The position numbers and the translations under genes are program-made. This document shows positions 27,513 through 36,642 of a stretch of DNA of 46,796 nucleotides, one piece after another. The stretch spans positions 1-46,796 of the forward strand of contig CAZNFW010000022.1 of assembly GCA_964572725.1 (NCBI GenBank), given 5' to 3'. Within the stretch, counting starts at the first letter, position 1. Each line of letters opens with the position of its first letter. The notes under the pieces are model-generated. The model ran no database searches, was not told the origin of the DNA, and worked only from the letters and a program-made list of their open reading frames with translations. Source of the DNA: Rosettibacter sp964572725. GTDB lineage: Bacteria; Bacteroidota; Ignavibacteria; Ignavibacteriales; Melioribacteraceae.

Positions 27513-29063
27513 ATGAAACGCAGATCCTTTATGAAAGCAACTGGGATTATCGCGATTGGAATGCATGCAATTTCTAATAAACTGTATGGATTTGTACCCG
27601 CGCATAATTGGGAAAAATATGATTTTGGTGGTGGACCAGTAGTTAAAGACAGACTTAATCAAGGTCCATTCCCTAATTACGAACCAGAAGCTGTAGCTCC
27701 TAATAGTGACGTGGTAATGATTACCACTCCATCAAATAAAATACTTAAGAATTTCGGAATGGGGTTAACTGTGTATATATCTGGTGATATTGGACCTCCA
27801 AGAATAAAAGGAGAAAAATTAGAAAAATCTATTGAGGATTTAATAAAACTTCCATTTGTACAAAAAATTTATATTAGACTAAACTGGCGGGAAATACAAA
27901 AACAAAAATCTAAATTGGAATTTCCAGATTATTGGAAAATTACATTTGACATTGCAAAACAATATGATAAAAGAATTGGTTTTAGAATTATGCTTGAAAA
28001 CCCAGATATCCCTGAATTAGGTGTCCCTGATTTTTTAATTGATAAAATTCCATACATTAGGTTAAATGGTGAATGGTCAAATGCTTCTACAGAAATTAGA
28101 AGAAAGAAGGAGCATAAATTACCAAGGTATGACCACCCCGAATATCAAAAGGCTTTTGTTGAGCTAAATGAATTACTGGCATTAGATTTAAATGGTAATC
28201 CACAAATTGAATATATGGATACATTCATGTATGGTTTTTGGGGAGAAGGGCATACTTGGCCCTTTGAAGGCAATCCTTTCCCCGATTATATAACTGCAGA
28301 AAAAACATTTGTGAAAATGTTTGAAACCCAACTGAAGTATTGGACGAAGACACCTCTTGCAACAAATACACAACCTGATTTTAGCAGGGTTGGTAATTCT
28401 GAATTGGTTGATAAAACCGTAAGAACTCATAACTGGCTAAGGACAGACACGATTTATATAGAAAATATGCAGATTGAATCATTGAGTAACAGACCTCCCT
28501 GGATAGCAGCAATATGTGAAGTTGGTTTAGCAACTCTTGAAAATCATGAAAAAGAGATGCATGAATGTGTAGGAGTGAATGATGGCATTATTTCTCATGT
28601 AATGGATGTTGGTGCTAATTATATGTCTATTTGGAATTGGCATAATATAGCTGCACAAAATATTTTGGATTATTATGAAAAATATCCTGATGCGATAGAT
28701 AATTTGGCAAGAAAAATTGGCTATCGTGTAAGACCTTCTTGGATTTGGAGTTTCTCTAAAGATGATTATCCAGGCTTAATCATGGGATTTGTGAACGATG
28801 GTATTGCAGGAGTGCCGGGTGTTCTAAGAATTACAGTATTCAATGATGATGGTAGCGTTAATGTCAGTGGATGTTTAGACCCAGGGTATCCTAAACCAAT
28901 AGGTGTTAGACAAGCAATGTTTATATTACCCAAAGGTACAAAATGGCAAGGAATAAAAGTTAAAGCAGATTTGGAGGTTAAAGGTGTTCTTTACCCGGTT
29001 AAATGGGCGTGCCAACAAAAATTAAATGAAGATGGTTCTTTAACATTAAACCCAAATTTATAA
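27513..29063 (+). CDS. Exported TIM-barrel glycoside-hydrolase-like protein (DUF4832-like)
   Basis: Not firmly recognised. Seen: 516 aa with an RRSFMKATG start resembling a Tat signal (residues 3-11). The central region reads as a GH-A-type (beta/alpha)8 barrel: LPFVQKIYIRLNWREIQ, FDIAKQYDKRIGFRIML, DTFMYGFWGEGHTWPF and DTIYIENMQIESL. By analogy with GH-A enzymes, E245 (in WGEGH) and E317 (in YIENM) are candidate acid/base and nucleophile. A small beta domain ends the chain (about 420-516). aaagga precedes the ATG. Position before other exported hydrolase-like genes suggests action on the same glycan. No known CAZy family is claimed. Confidence 0.6.
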   Translation: MKRRSFMKATGIIAIGMHAISNKLYGFVPAHNWEKYDFGGGPVVKDRLNQGPFPNYEPEAVAPNSDVVMITTPSNKILKNFGMGLTVYISGDIGPPRIKGEKLEKSIEDLIKLPFVQKIYIRLNWREIQKQKSKLEFPDYWKITFDIAKQYDKRIGFRIMLENPDIPELGVPDFLIDKIPYIRLNGEWSNASTEIRRKKEHKLPRYDHPEYQKAFVELNELLALDLNGNPQIEYMDTFMYGFWGEGHTWPFEGNPFPDYITAEKTFVKMFETQLKYWTKTPLATNTQPDFSRVGNSELVDKTVRTHNWLRTDTIYIENMQIESLSNRPPWIAAICEVGLATLENHEKEMHECVGVNDGIISHVMDVGANYMSIWNWHNIAAQNILDYYEKYPDAIDNLARKIGYRVRPSWIWSFSKDDYPGLIMGFVNDGIAGVPGVLRITVFNDDGSVNVSGCLDPGYPKPIGVRQAMFILPKGTKWQGIKVKADLEVKGVLYPVKWACQQKLNEDGSLTLNPNL

Positions 29064-29164
29064 TTGTAAAAATAATTTTATAAAGGTATTGAAAATTACG
29101 TGTTATTAAATATTTAAAATTTGTTCTCACATGTTTGAACATCATTCAATAGAAATAAAATAAA

Positions 29165-31159
29165 ATGAATTTTGTAAAAAGAATTATATTCTTCTTAGTA
29201 TTGATGTTTTCTACAATTTTTAGTCAACAAAATTGGACCCACTATGTGCGCACATCAGGACATGGATTAGACAAACTAAATATTGATTCTATTATTAAAG
29301 ATGCAATTGAGACTCATCTATTTGGAATTGAAGTAGATAATGACCCACCCGGAAGGTATGAAAGTTTTCTTGACCCTAAAGAAAAACTTGATGCTATAGA
29401 ATTGATGGCAAAGAAAGCTCATGAAATTAACAATTATTCCTTTGTTTATATTGCTGGGCTCGAATGCATAACAGCAAATGCCGATAAGTCTGAACACACT
29501 TTCTATAAAGATCATCCTGATTGGGTACAAAGAGATATTAAAAATCAACCTGCTGTATTTGGCAGTGAAGCAGCGTTTTGGATTAATGAGGGTGAAGAAG
29601 ATGTCTGGATATCCCCCTATGCAAAAGATTGGCGTAGAAAATACATGGAACTTATACAAAAAATTGTTAAAACAGGTATTGATGGTATTTATGTAGATGT
29701 ACCATATTGGATGACACACTTTGAAGGCTGGAATGATACATGGGCAAGCTTTGATAATTATACTTTACAGGCATTTAAAGATAAAACAGGTTTGGATGCA
29801 AAAAAAGATTTAAAACTCGGTGATTTTTCTGATGCAAATTTTCGAAAGTGGATTGACTTTCGAAATGAAACAATAACAAATTTTTTAAAAGAAATAAATA
29901 TAAACATCAAAAAAGTAAATCCAGATTGCATTTTAATTGCAGAAATTTATCCCGACATTAGTGCAGAAGCAGTAAGAGTTGGTGCTGATGTTTATGATAT
30001 ATACAATGTAGTCGATGTTATTGCACATGAATACGATGGTAACGGTGGTAATGCTGCCAGTAAGAACCCTTTAGATTGGTTTGATAGAATGATTGGAATG
30101 TATACTTTTAGAGCTTTTGCTGAAGAAAAAGCTTCTTGGATGTTGAGTTATTCGTGGAACAAAGAAAATAAAATAGAGCCTCAAGAACCAATGAAAAATT
30201 TGATGTTATCTAATATTATGGCTGGTACAAATTGCTGGGACGCTCAAGGATATATAATGTCGGGATCAAACGATATTGAAACAAGAAAGTTGATATATAA
30301 ATGGATTGCTGAATATGATACTATTTTATATAAACACCGTGAAAGTATTAATCCTATCGGAGTATATTTTTCACCTATAACACGAAACTACTTTGCTGAA
30401 GATTTTATTAAATCATATAAAGGAATAATGAATTTAATGCTCCAGTCACATACAGAATTTCAAATTATAACCCCCCGCACAATAAATAAATTTAAAGGTG
30501 ATGTACTCATCTTACCAGATGTTAAATGTTTTTCAGTAAACGAAATTAATCACTTAAAATCATTTATAGAAGAAGGGAAAGTGCTGGTTATTACTGGTGA
30601 AACCGGTAGTTATGATAGTTCTGGTTCGAAATTAAAAAGTAATCCTATTTTCGAATTACTTGATATTAAGGACTTAAGTAAAAAACAAATTTCCAGTAGT
30701 AATATAAAATATATTTATTACCCACAATGCCCAGGCAAAATATACTTTGATTTATGTAAATATGAATTTAATGATGCTGCGTGGAGAGGCTGTGACGACA
30801 ATTCTAGTATGAGAATTTTCCGAGAAAACTTTTTTGCCGAATTGTTTAACCAGCTCGATTATCGACCGTATATAATTATTAAAGCTTCACCGTTTTTATC
30901 AACTCAAATAGCAATGGTGGAAAATAAGCCGCATGTATTTATTGCTAACTATAAAGGATTAAAAGGTGATGAAAATGGTAAACAAACCCCTGAAAAAAAT
31001 GTTCTTATTGAATTTACAAACATTAAGGAAGGAAGGGTTTTTTATTTGCCCTATTTGGGAGATAAAATTGAGTTGAGCAGTCAAATTATAAATGGCAGAT
31101 TGTCTTGTGTTGTTCCGGTAATAGATAAAGGTGGGATTGTTTGGGTAGAAAATAAATAA
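29165..31159 (+). CDS. Exported TIM-barrel hydrolase-like protein with GH42-type trimerisation-like domain
   Basis: Family uncertain; looks like one of the GHL/GH42-related groups. Seen: 664 aa; signal peptide at 1-20 (ending FSTIFSQ). The barrel spans about 25-380: NSFVYIAG-like strand, HPDWVQRD, GIDGIYVDVPYWMTHFEGW (D178), PDCILIAEIYPD (E260) and ADVYDIYNVVDVIAHEYDG. These acidic residues at strand ends are the best catalytic candidates. A Rossmann-like domain at about 400-505 (FKGDVLILPDVKCFSVNEI, LVITGETG) resembles the trimerisation domain of GH42 beta-galactosidases. A beta domain ends the chain. Same direction and spacing as its neighbours; a role in the same glycan pathway is inferred. 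Confidence 0.6.
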   Translation: MNFVKRIIFFLVLMFSTIFSQQNWTHYVRTSGHGLDKLNIDSIIKDAIETHLFGIEVDNDPPGRYESFLDPKEKLDAIELMAKKAHEINNYSFVYIAGLECITANADKSEHTFYKDHPDWVQRDIKNQPAVFGSEAAFWINEGEEDVWISPYAKDWRRKYMELIQKIVKTGIDGIYVDVPYWMTHFEGWNDTWASFDNYTLQAFKDKTGLDAKKDLKLGDFSDANFRKWIDFRNETITNFLKEININIKKVNPDCILIAEIYPDISAEAVRVGADVYDIYNVVDVIAHEYDGNGGNAASKNPLDWFDRMIGMYTFRAFAEEKASWMLSYSWNKENKIEPQEPMKNLMLSNIMAGTNCWDAQGYIMSGSNDIETRKLIYKWIAEYDTILYKHRESINPIGVYFSPITRNYFAEDFIKSYKGIMNLMLQSHTEFQIITPRTINKFKGDVLILPDVKCFSVNEINHLKSFIEEGKVLVITGETGSYDSSGSKLKSNPIFELLDIKDLSKKQISSSNIKYIYYPQCPGKIYFDLCKYEFNDAAWRGCDDNSSMRIFRENFFAELFNQLDYRPYIIIKASPFLSTQIAMVENKPHVFIANYKGLKGDENGKQTPEKNVLIEFTNIKEGRVFYLPYLGDKIELSSQIINGRLSCVVPVIDKGGIVWVENK

Positions 31160-31230
31160 GAGTTATTAAACAACTTTATTTTTTTAATAAACATATTAAG
31201 ATAAAAGATTTTTAATAAAATAGGTGGGTC

Positions 31231-33279
31231 ATGAAAAAAATAATTGTAATTATATACGCTGTTTTCTTACTTGGAGCTGTTAATTCTTGTAATAATAAGC
31301 CGCAAATTCCAGAAATATCTTCAGAGGTTCTTACAATTAAATACGACAGTTTAATGTATAGTATTATTATAAGCAAACTGCCAAATTCAAAACCTTTAAT
31401 GAGTAAATACTATCCTTCAGAATTTATTTATGTGAACGGTAAAGCAATAACAGATTTTAAATTGGTAAATGTAAAAAGCTCAAAAGTTGATTCTAAACAA
31501 AAATTAACTCTATATGGAATTTCCATTGATAAAAAAATACCACTTAAGAAAGAAATAACAACAACTATTTATGATGAACTGCCATCAATGGCTTTTATTA
31601 GTGTAGTGTATAAGAATATAGGGTCAACAGATATAAAAATTACCGGCTGGGTTAATAATTCTTATACAATTTCTTCTGGAAGTTACAAGGATATACCATT
31701 CTGGTCGTATCAAGGTGCATCATATGAAGATAGAAGGGATTGGGTAAGACCATTAAAAGAAGGATTTGAACAAGAAAATTTTATGGGAATGAATGCAAGC
31801 GACTATGGAAGTGGTACACCAATAAGTGATGTCTGGAGAAAAGATGTGGGATTGGCTGTAGGCCTTGCTGAAACCTCACCTAAGCTAATTTCAATCCCAG
31901 TAAGACTAAAATCTCTTAAAGATGGGGCAGAATTAAAAATTGCATTTCAGAAAGAAATTATATTAAAGCCAGGACAATCTTTAAGAACATTTGAAACTTT
32001 TGTTAATATTCACAAAGGAGATCATTTTGCAACAATGAAAAATTTCCGGAAAATTATGGAGATAAAAGGATTAAAGATTGGAAAATTCCCCGAAACATCT
32101 TACGAACCTATCTGGTGTGCCTGGGGATATGAAAGAGATTTTAATGTTAATGAAGTATTAGGTACACTTACTAAAGTGAAAGAGCTTGGTTTTGATTGGG
32201 CAGTGCTTGATGATGGATGGCAGACAGCCGAAGGGGATTGGTATCTTAATCCTAAAAAATTTCCAAATGGTGATGAAGATATGAAAGCATTAGTAAAAAG
32301 AATTCATAACGCTGGATTAAAAGCAAAATTATGGTGGGCTCCATTAGCAGTAGATCCAGGCACAGATTTAATAAAAAATCACAGTGATATGCTATTACTA
32401 AATAAAGACGGTTCTACTCAAACTATATCATGGTGGGATAGTTATTACCTTTGCCCGGCATACGACAAAACTTTAAGATATACTAAAGAATTAGTTATTA
32501 AGATTATGAAAGACTGGGGATTTGATGGACTTAAAATTGATGGACAGCATTTGAATGGTGTTCCCCCCTGTTATAATTCTGCTCATAATCATACTTATCC
32601 TGAAGAGTCTGTAGAGAAACTACAGGATTTCTGGAAAATGGTTTATGAGACAGCACTTAGCATTAATCCAAATGCTGTTGTTGAAATTTGTCCTTGCGGT
32701 ACTTCTTATTCATTTTATAATCTTCCTTACATAAATCAAACAGTAGCTTCCGATCCATTATCATCATGGCAAATCAGGCTTAAAGGTAAAACTCTTAAAG
32801 GGTTAATGGGTGAAAGTTCACCTTATTATGGTGATCATGTAGAATTAAGCGATGGCGGGTCTGACTTTGCTTCTACTGTTGGTATCGGAGGTATTGTAGG
32901 TACTAAGTTTACTTGGCCAAAAGATAACCATCCACAAAAAGGATATATATTGACTAAACAAAAAGAAACCATCTGGAAAAAGTGGGTTAACATTTATAAA
33001 GAAAAAATGTTATCGAAGGGAATATATCTTGGTGAATTATATGATATCGGCTTTGATAAACCTGAAACACATGCGATTAAAAAAGATTCAAAATTATATT
33101 ATGCTTTTTATGCTGATAAATGGAATGGAGAAGTAGAACTAAGAGGCTTAGAAAGTAAAACTTATAAAGTAACTGATTATGTTAATAATAAAGAATTGGG
33201 ATATATAAAAGGTCCAACCGCTAAACTTAAAGTTGAATTTAAAAAATATTTGCTAATAGAATGTTCTCCTTCTAATTAA
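31231..33279 (+). CDS. GH36-like alpha-galactosidase/alpha-N-acetylgalactosaminidase lipoprotein
   Basis: Predicted to remove terminal alpha-galactosyl or alpha-GalNAc residues. Seen: 682 aa; lipobox LLGAVNSC with lipidated C20, so it is probably membrane-anchored. An N-terminal beta domain spans about 35-270. The barrel has YEPIWCAWGYERDF, GFDWAVLDDGWQ, KLWWAPLAVDPG and GFDGLKIDGQHL, with nucleophile candidate D437. The acid/base candidate is D508 in VASDPLSSWQIR. A C-terminal beta domain is present. The motif order is that of the GH36/melibiase group (clan GH-D). agaS upstream favours GalNAc over galactose, but specificity cannot be read from the sequence. A ggtggg site precedes the ATG. 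Confidence 0.8.
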   Translation: MKKIIVIIYAVFLLGAVNSCNNKPQIPEISSEVLTIKYDSLMYSIIISKLPNSKPLMSKYYPSEFIYVNGKAITDFKLVNVKSSKVDSKQKLTLYGISIDKKIPLKKEITTTIYDELPSMAFISVVYKNIGSTDIKITGWVNNSYTISSGSYKDIPFWSYQGASYEDRRDWVRPLKEGFEQENFMGMNASDYGSGTPISDVWRKDVGLAVGLAETSPKLISIPVRLKSLKDGAELKIAFQKEIILKPGQSLRTFETFVNIHKGDHFATMKNFRKIMEIKGLKIGKFPETSYEPIWCAWGYERDFNVNEVLGTLTKVKELGFDWAVLDDGWQTAEGDWYLNPKKFPNGDEDMKALVKRIHNAGLKAKLWWAPLAVDPGTDLIKNHSDMLLLNKDGSTQTISWWDSYYLCPAYDKTLRYTKELVIKIMKDWGFDGLKIDGQHLNGVPPCYNSAHNHTYPEESVEKLQDFWKMVYETALSINPNAVVEICPCGTSYSFYNLPYINQTVASDPLSSWQIRLKGKTLKGLMGESSPYYGDHVELSDGGSDFASTVGIGGIVGTKFTWPKDNHPQKGYILTKQKETIWKKWVNIYKEKMLSKGIYLGELYDIGFDKPETHAIKKDSKLYYAFYADKWNGEVELRGLESKTYKVTDYVNNKELGYIKGPTAKLKVEFKKYLLIECSPSN

Positions 33280-33318
33280 TTCAATGTTATTAGTTTATAA
33301 AAGAATTTGGAGCATAAA

Positions 33319-34416
33319 ATGAAATTATATTTTTTAGGAATCAAGACTTATTTTTTTGTAATCAGTGTTGTTTTATTTATAACCGAGATTTATTGTCAAA
33401 CAACACCGGATAAACTTTTATTAAAAAACTACAGACCCAAAAGCATTTATAAAGTTCCTGTAACAAATATATACAGAGCAAAATTTCCTGTTATTGATAT
33501 GCATTCTCATCCATATGCAGAAACACCTGAACAAATTGACAAGTGGGTAAAAACTATGGATGAAATGGGAATTGAAAAAACTATTATTTTAACCTATGCC
33601 TATGGTGAAAAGTTTGATTCAATCTATGCACTTTATTCAAAATATCCAAATAGGTTTGAATTGTGGTGCGGACTTGATTATACAGGCTATGATAAACCTG
33701 GATTTGAAGAACATGCAATAAAAGAACTTGAAAGATGTTATATGGCAGGCGCTAAAGGAGTTGGTGAACTGGGCGATAAGGGATTAGGGCTTTTTTATTC
33801 TAAACCACCTGCTTACGGTATGCATATAGATGATAAGAGAATGGATCCAATACTCGAAAAATGTGCCGAGCTTGGAATGCCAGTAAATATTCATGTTGGT
33901 GAACCTCAATGGTTTTATGAAACAATGGATTCAACAAATGATGGTTTAATGAATGCTTATTCTTGGAGATTAGATAATCAAAAAGGACTTAATCTGGAGG
34001 AGATGCTAAAAACTTTAGAAAATGCAGTAGCAAAACATCCCAAAACTATTTTTATAGCATGTCATCTTGCAAATTGTAATCATGATCTCGAAATGCTTGG
34101 AAGATTGTTAGATAAATATCCTAATCTTTATGCTGATATATCTGCACGATATGCTGAAAATGCACCGGTTCCAAGATATACTGCAAAATTCTTTGAGAAA
34201 TATCAAGACAGGCTTTTGTATGGAACCGATATGGGATTTGATTCAAGTATGTATAAAGTTACATTCAGAATACTTGAAACCGCAGATGAACATTTTTATG
34301 AAATTGATTTATTCGATTATCACTGGCCGTTATATGGACTTAATTTGAAAGATGAGGTGTTGAAAAAAATTTATAAGGAGAATGCCATTAAACTTTATGA
34401 AAAGCTGTCAAAATAA
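33319..34416 (+). CDS. Exported amidohydrolase (amidohydro-rel/PF04909 type)
   Basis: Metal-dependent hydrolase or decarboxylase fold, exported, which is unusual for this family. Seen: 365 aa; signal peptide at about 1-27 (ending TEIYCQ). Metal-site residues are H62-x-H64 (VIDMHSHP), H192 (VNIHVGEP), H249 (FIACHLAN) and D304 (LLYGTDMG), the normal PF04909 pattern. ggag ends 6 bases before ATG 33319; a TTG at 33307 is less likely. It is the last plus-strand gene of the locus. An amide-cleaving step such as deacetylation of GalNAc is tempting because no AgaA/NagA-like gene is present, but this branch is not known as an amino-sugar deacetylase, so treat that as a guess. Confidence 0.8.
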   Translation: MKLYFLGIKTYFFVISVVLFITEIYCQTTPDKLLLKNYRPKSIYKVPVTNIYRAKFPVIDMHSHPYAETPEQIDKWVKTMDEMGIEKTIILTYAYGEKFDSIYALYSKYPNRFELWCGLDYTGYDKPGFEEHAIKELERCYMAGAKGVGELGDKGLGLFYSKPPAYGMHIDDKRMDPILEKCAELGMPVNIHVGEPQWFYETMDSTNDGLMNAYSWRLDNQKGLNLEEMLKTLENAVAKHPKTIFIACHLANCNHDLEMLGRLLDKYPNLYADISARYAENAPVPRYTAKFFEKYQDRLLYGTDMGFDSSMYKVTFRILETADEHFYEIDLFDYHWPLYGLNLKDEVLKKIYKENAIKLYEKLSK

Positions 34417-34690
34417 AACTGAGTCTTATGGATAATTTTAATAAAACATTTTTTAAATCCTTAAAATTATTATGTAGAATAGGGTAAAGAAAATTATCTG
34501 AATTGAATTTTATAGTAGTTTCAATAAATGTTAGAATTTTTGAAAATATCCAAGAAAAAATAAAATTAGGAATCAATAAATTGGAGTATAATTTTATTCT
34601 AAATTATTAATAATTTTTTATAATCACTTAGCAGATGAATTTATTAAAACTATTATTACAAAATAAATATTGGTTCAAATAAGGAACAAA

Positions 34691-35491
34691 CTAAACAGTA
34701 TATACTTTAACACCTGAATTTATAAGTGCTTCGTATTCTTTTGATGGTATATTTGAATCAGTTACAACAACATCAATCTTTGATATTGGGGCAATGAATG
34801 CAAAACTTCTCCTTGTGAATTTACTTGAATCGGTTACTACTATAACTTCTTTGGAAATCTCTATCATTAATTTATTTAGTTGAGCTTCTTCTATATTAGG
34901 CGTTGAAATACCATATTCAGAGTCAATTCCATCTACACCTATAATTAATTTATCACAAAAATAATTTTTGATACTGTTTTCAGCTATAGGTCCAACTAAG
35001 GAAAGAGAATTTCTTCGTAGTATACCACCCAGCATAATTACTTTGATGTTTTCGTAGTTAACTAACAAGCTGGCTATATTTAATGCGTTTGTAATTACTG
35101 TCAAATTCTTAAACCTAGATAAATTTTTTGCTACTTCCATTGTTGTTGAACCTGAATCAATGATAATTGTATCATTATCTTTAATTAATTCGGCTGTTTT
35201 TTTACCTATAGCTTGTTTTTCTTTTAAATATTTTTTTGATTTTTCATAAAATTTATAATCAACACCTACACGTTGCGACCTTATTGCCCCCCCTCTTGAA
35301 CGGATTAATAATCCCTTTTCTTCAAGTTGAGCAAGATCATTTCTTATTGTGACTTCACTTACTTTAAATTCCTTACTAAGTTCACTTACGTTAACTTGAC
35401 CTTTTGATTCAAGATATTCAATTATTTTTGCTCTTCTTTCAAATGTCAATGTTGTATTATTAGAACTTATCTTGTTATTCTCACTATCCAT
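34691..35491 (-). CDS. agaR: DeoR-family repressor, AgaR-like
   Basis: Sugar-phosphate-responsive transcription regulator. Seen: 266 aa. An N-terminal HTH spans about 17-70 (RRAKIIEYLESKGQVNVSELSKEFKVSEVTIRNDL followed by LEEKGLLIRSRGGA). The DeoR_C effector domain spans about 85-255: IIIDSGSTTMEVAKNL, TVITNALNIASLL, VIMLGGILRRNSLSLVGP, KLIIGVDGIDSEYGISTPN and VVTDSSKF. Several of these match E. coli AgaR closely. Convergent to the catabolic genes at their distal end, with its own promoter carrying the same cgaaaatcaa word as the agaS promoter. It probably represses the locus until a pathway phosphosugar appears (inference). Confidence 0.87.
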   Translation of the reverse strand: MDSENNKISSNNTTLTFERRAKIIEYLESKGQVNVSELSKEFKVSEVTIRNDLAQLEEKGLLIRSRGGAIRSQRVGVDYKFYEKSKKYLKEKQAIGKKTAELIKDNDTIIIDSGSTTMEVAKNLSRFKNLTVITNALNIASLLVNYENIKVIMLGGILRRNSLSLVGPIAENSIKNYFCDKLIIGVDGIDSEYGISTPNIEEAQLNKLMIEISKEVIVVTDSSKFTRRSFAFIAPISKIDVVVTDSNIPSKEYEALINSGVKVYTV

Positions 35492-35531
35492 AATTTTTTT
35501 ATAATATTAAATCTAAGTTAAATTACTTAAT

Positions 35532-35562
35532 AAAAAGTATGATAAAGCGAAGCGAAAATCAA
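35532..35562 (-). promoter_or_regulatory. agaR promoter with candidate operator
   Basis: On the minus strand TTG (35562-35560), 20 bases, then TACTTTTT (35539-35532), a one-mismatch fit to TTG-N20-TAnnTTTG, 40 bases before the ATG at 35491. The word cgaaaatcaa (35553-35562) overlaps the -33 box and equals 14589-14598, which would allow self-repression. Confidence 0.5.
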
Positions 35563-36094
35563 GGATTAAGATTTATAATTAGTATTGTTCTGGGGGGTAG
35601 TTGTTAATAAAATGTGGAAGTTATGATAATCTATGATTTATCAATAGCATAAAAAATCTTATGACCATTATTTAATTTGAGTTAAACTTTCAACTAAGGA
35701 TTTATATACATCGAGCTTAATATTTTAGAGAATTGTAGTAAATTTCGATAACATAAAAGATATAAAACAAAAACTAACAAAAAACATTAAAAGAATGGAA
35801 CAGAAAGAAAAAGCTACTAAATATGCAGAACTTTGAATTTGACCAATTTAAACAAAGGCTCGTAAGCCTTTTAGTTCATTTGAATTTGTTTTTGAATAAA
35901 AACTGGAATATTTATTTTTACAAAAATACTTTTTTTAGAGATGGTTTATATAAAAATTATTTGTAATATCTTTCCCATAGTTAAGCCCTGATTTCAGCTG
36001 CTTAAAAAAATAAGAGTTTTGCAATAAACAATTCTGTTCGAAGTAGATTTTCAGCGAATAAAATTATTTATAATGAAAAATAAGGTAGATATTA
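35563..36094. other. Gene-free region right of the aga locus
   Basis: No gene. A small hairpin aaaggct/agccttt lies at 35855-35872. Bases 35868-35990 resemble 4385-4505: shared words include catttgaattNg, tttttgaat, atttttattttnacaaa, actttttttagaga and taatatctttNccata. The region before 35800 is plain AT-rich sequence. Confidence 0.5.
35868..35990. repeat. Diverged intergenic repeat related to 4385-4505
   Basis: About 120 bases align by eye with the right part of the repeat at 4300-4505, with mismatches and small gaps. The left part of that same element is the 32-base word found at 14313, on the other side of the aga locus. Confidence 0.5.
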
Positions 36095-36601
36095 TTATAT
36101 TTTTATTTCCTTCGGGTCTGTTTCTAATTCAACTATTCTCCATTCATTTTCTTCTTTATTAAATTCTGTTATTTTTTCTAATGGAACTTTTAGATATTTG
36201 CCTGAAGCAGTTGCAGCAACTTCACCATTAGGTAAAATTATTTCACCTGTACCTTCGAAGAAACGATTATTTTCTGATGTAATTCTTCCAATAACTTTTA
36301 ATTCTTCATTTAATGGAATGGGTTTCTTGAATTTTACATTTAATTCAATCGTTACTCCCCAAATTTCTTCTTCATGATGATTCAATATTGCTCTGCCAAT
36401 TGTTTCATCTAAAATTGCAGAAGCAATACCGCCATGCATTCTTCCTGGATAACTTTGATGCTCTTCAAGCGGAGTAAATAAAGCTATTAATTCTTTATTT
36501 TCTGTAATATAAAAATGAGCTTTAATACCAAATTTATTTTTTAGTCCGCATACAAAACACAGTTTTGAGTTATGTTGTTTCCCAACAATTTTGTGAATCA
36601 T
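36095..36601 (-). CDS. PaaI-type hotdog thioesterase
   Basis: Probable acyl-CoA thioesterase with the hotdog fold; substrate unknown. Seen: 168 aa. A cysteine pair stands near the start (LCFVCGLKNKFG), as in the subgroup often annotated 4HBT/PaaI. The active-site segment is PGRMHGGIASAILDETIGRA, with HGG as the usual oxyanion motif, and VELNVKFKKPIPL forms the central strand. It follows the DUF1028 gene by 41 bases on the same strand, so they are probably cotranscribed. Confidence 0.82.
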   Translation of the reverse strand: MIHKIVGKQHNSKLCFVCGLKNKFGIKAHFYITENKELIALFTPLEEHQSYPGRMHGGIASAILDETIGRAILNHHEEEIWGVTIELNVKFKKPIPLNEELKVIGRITSENNRFFEGTGEIILPNGEVAATASGKYLKVPLEKITEFNKEENEWRIVELETDPKEIKI

Positions 36602-36642
36602 GATAAGCTCCGTATTACAATGTCATGAATGTTAATTAACAA

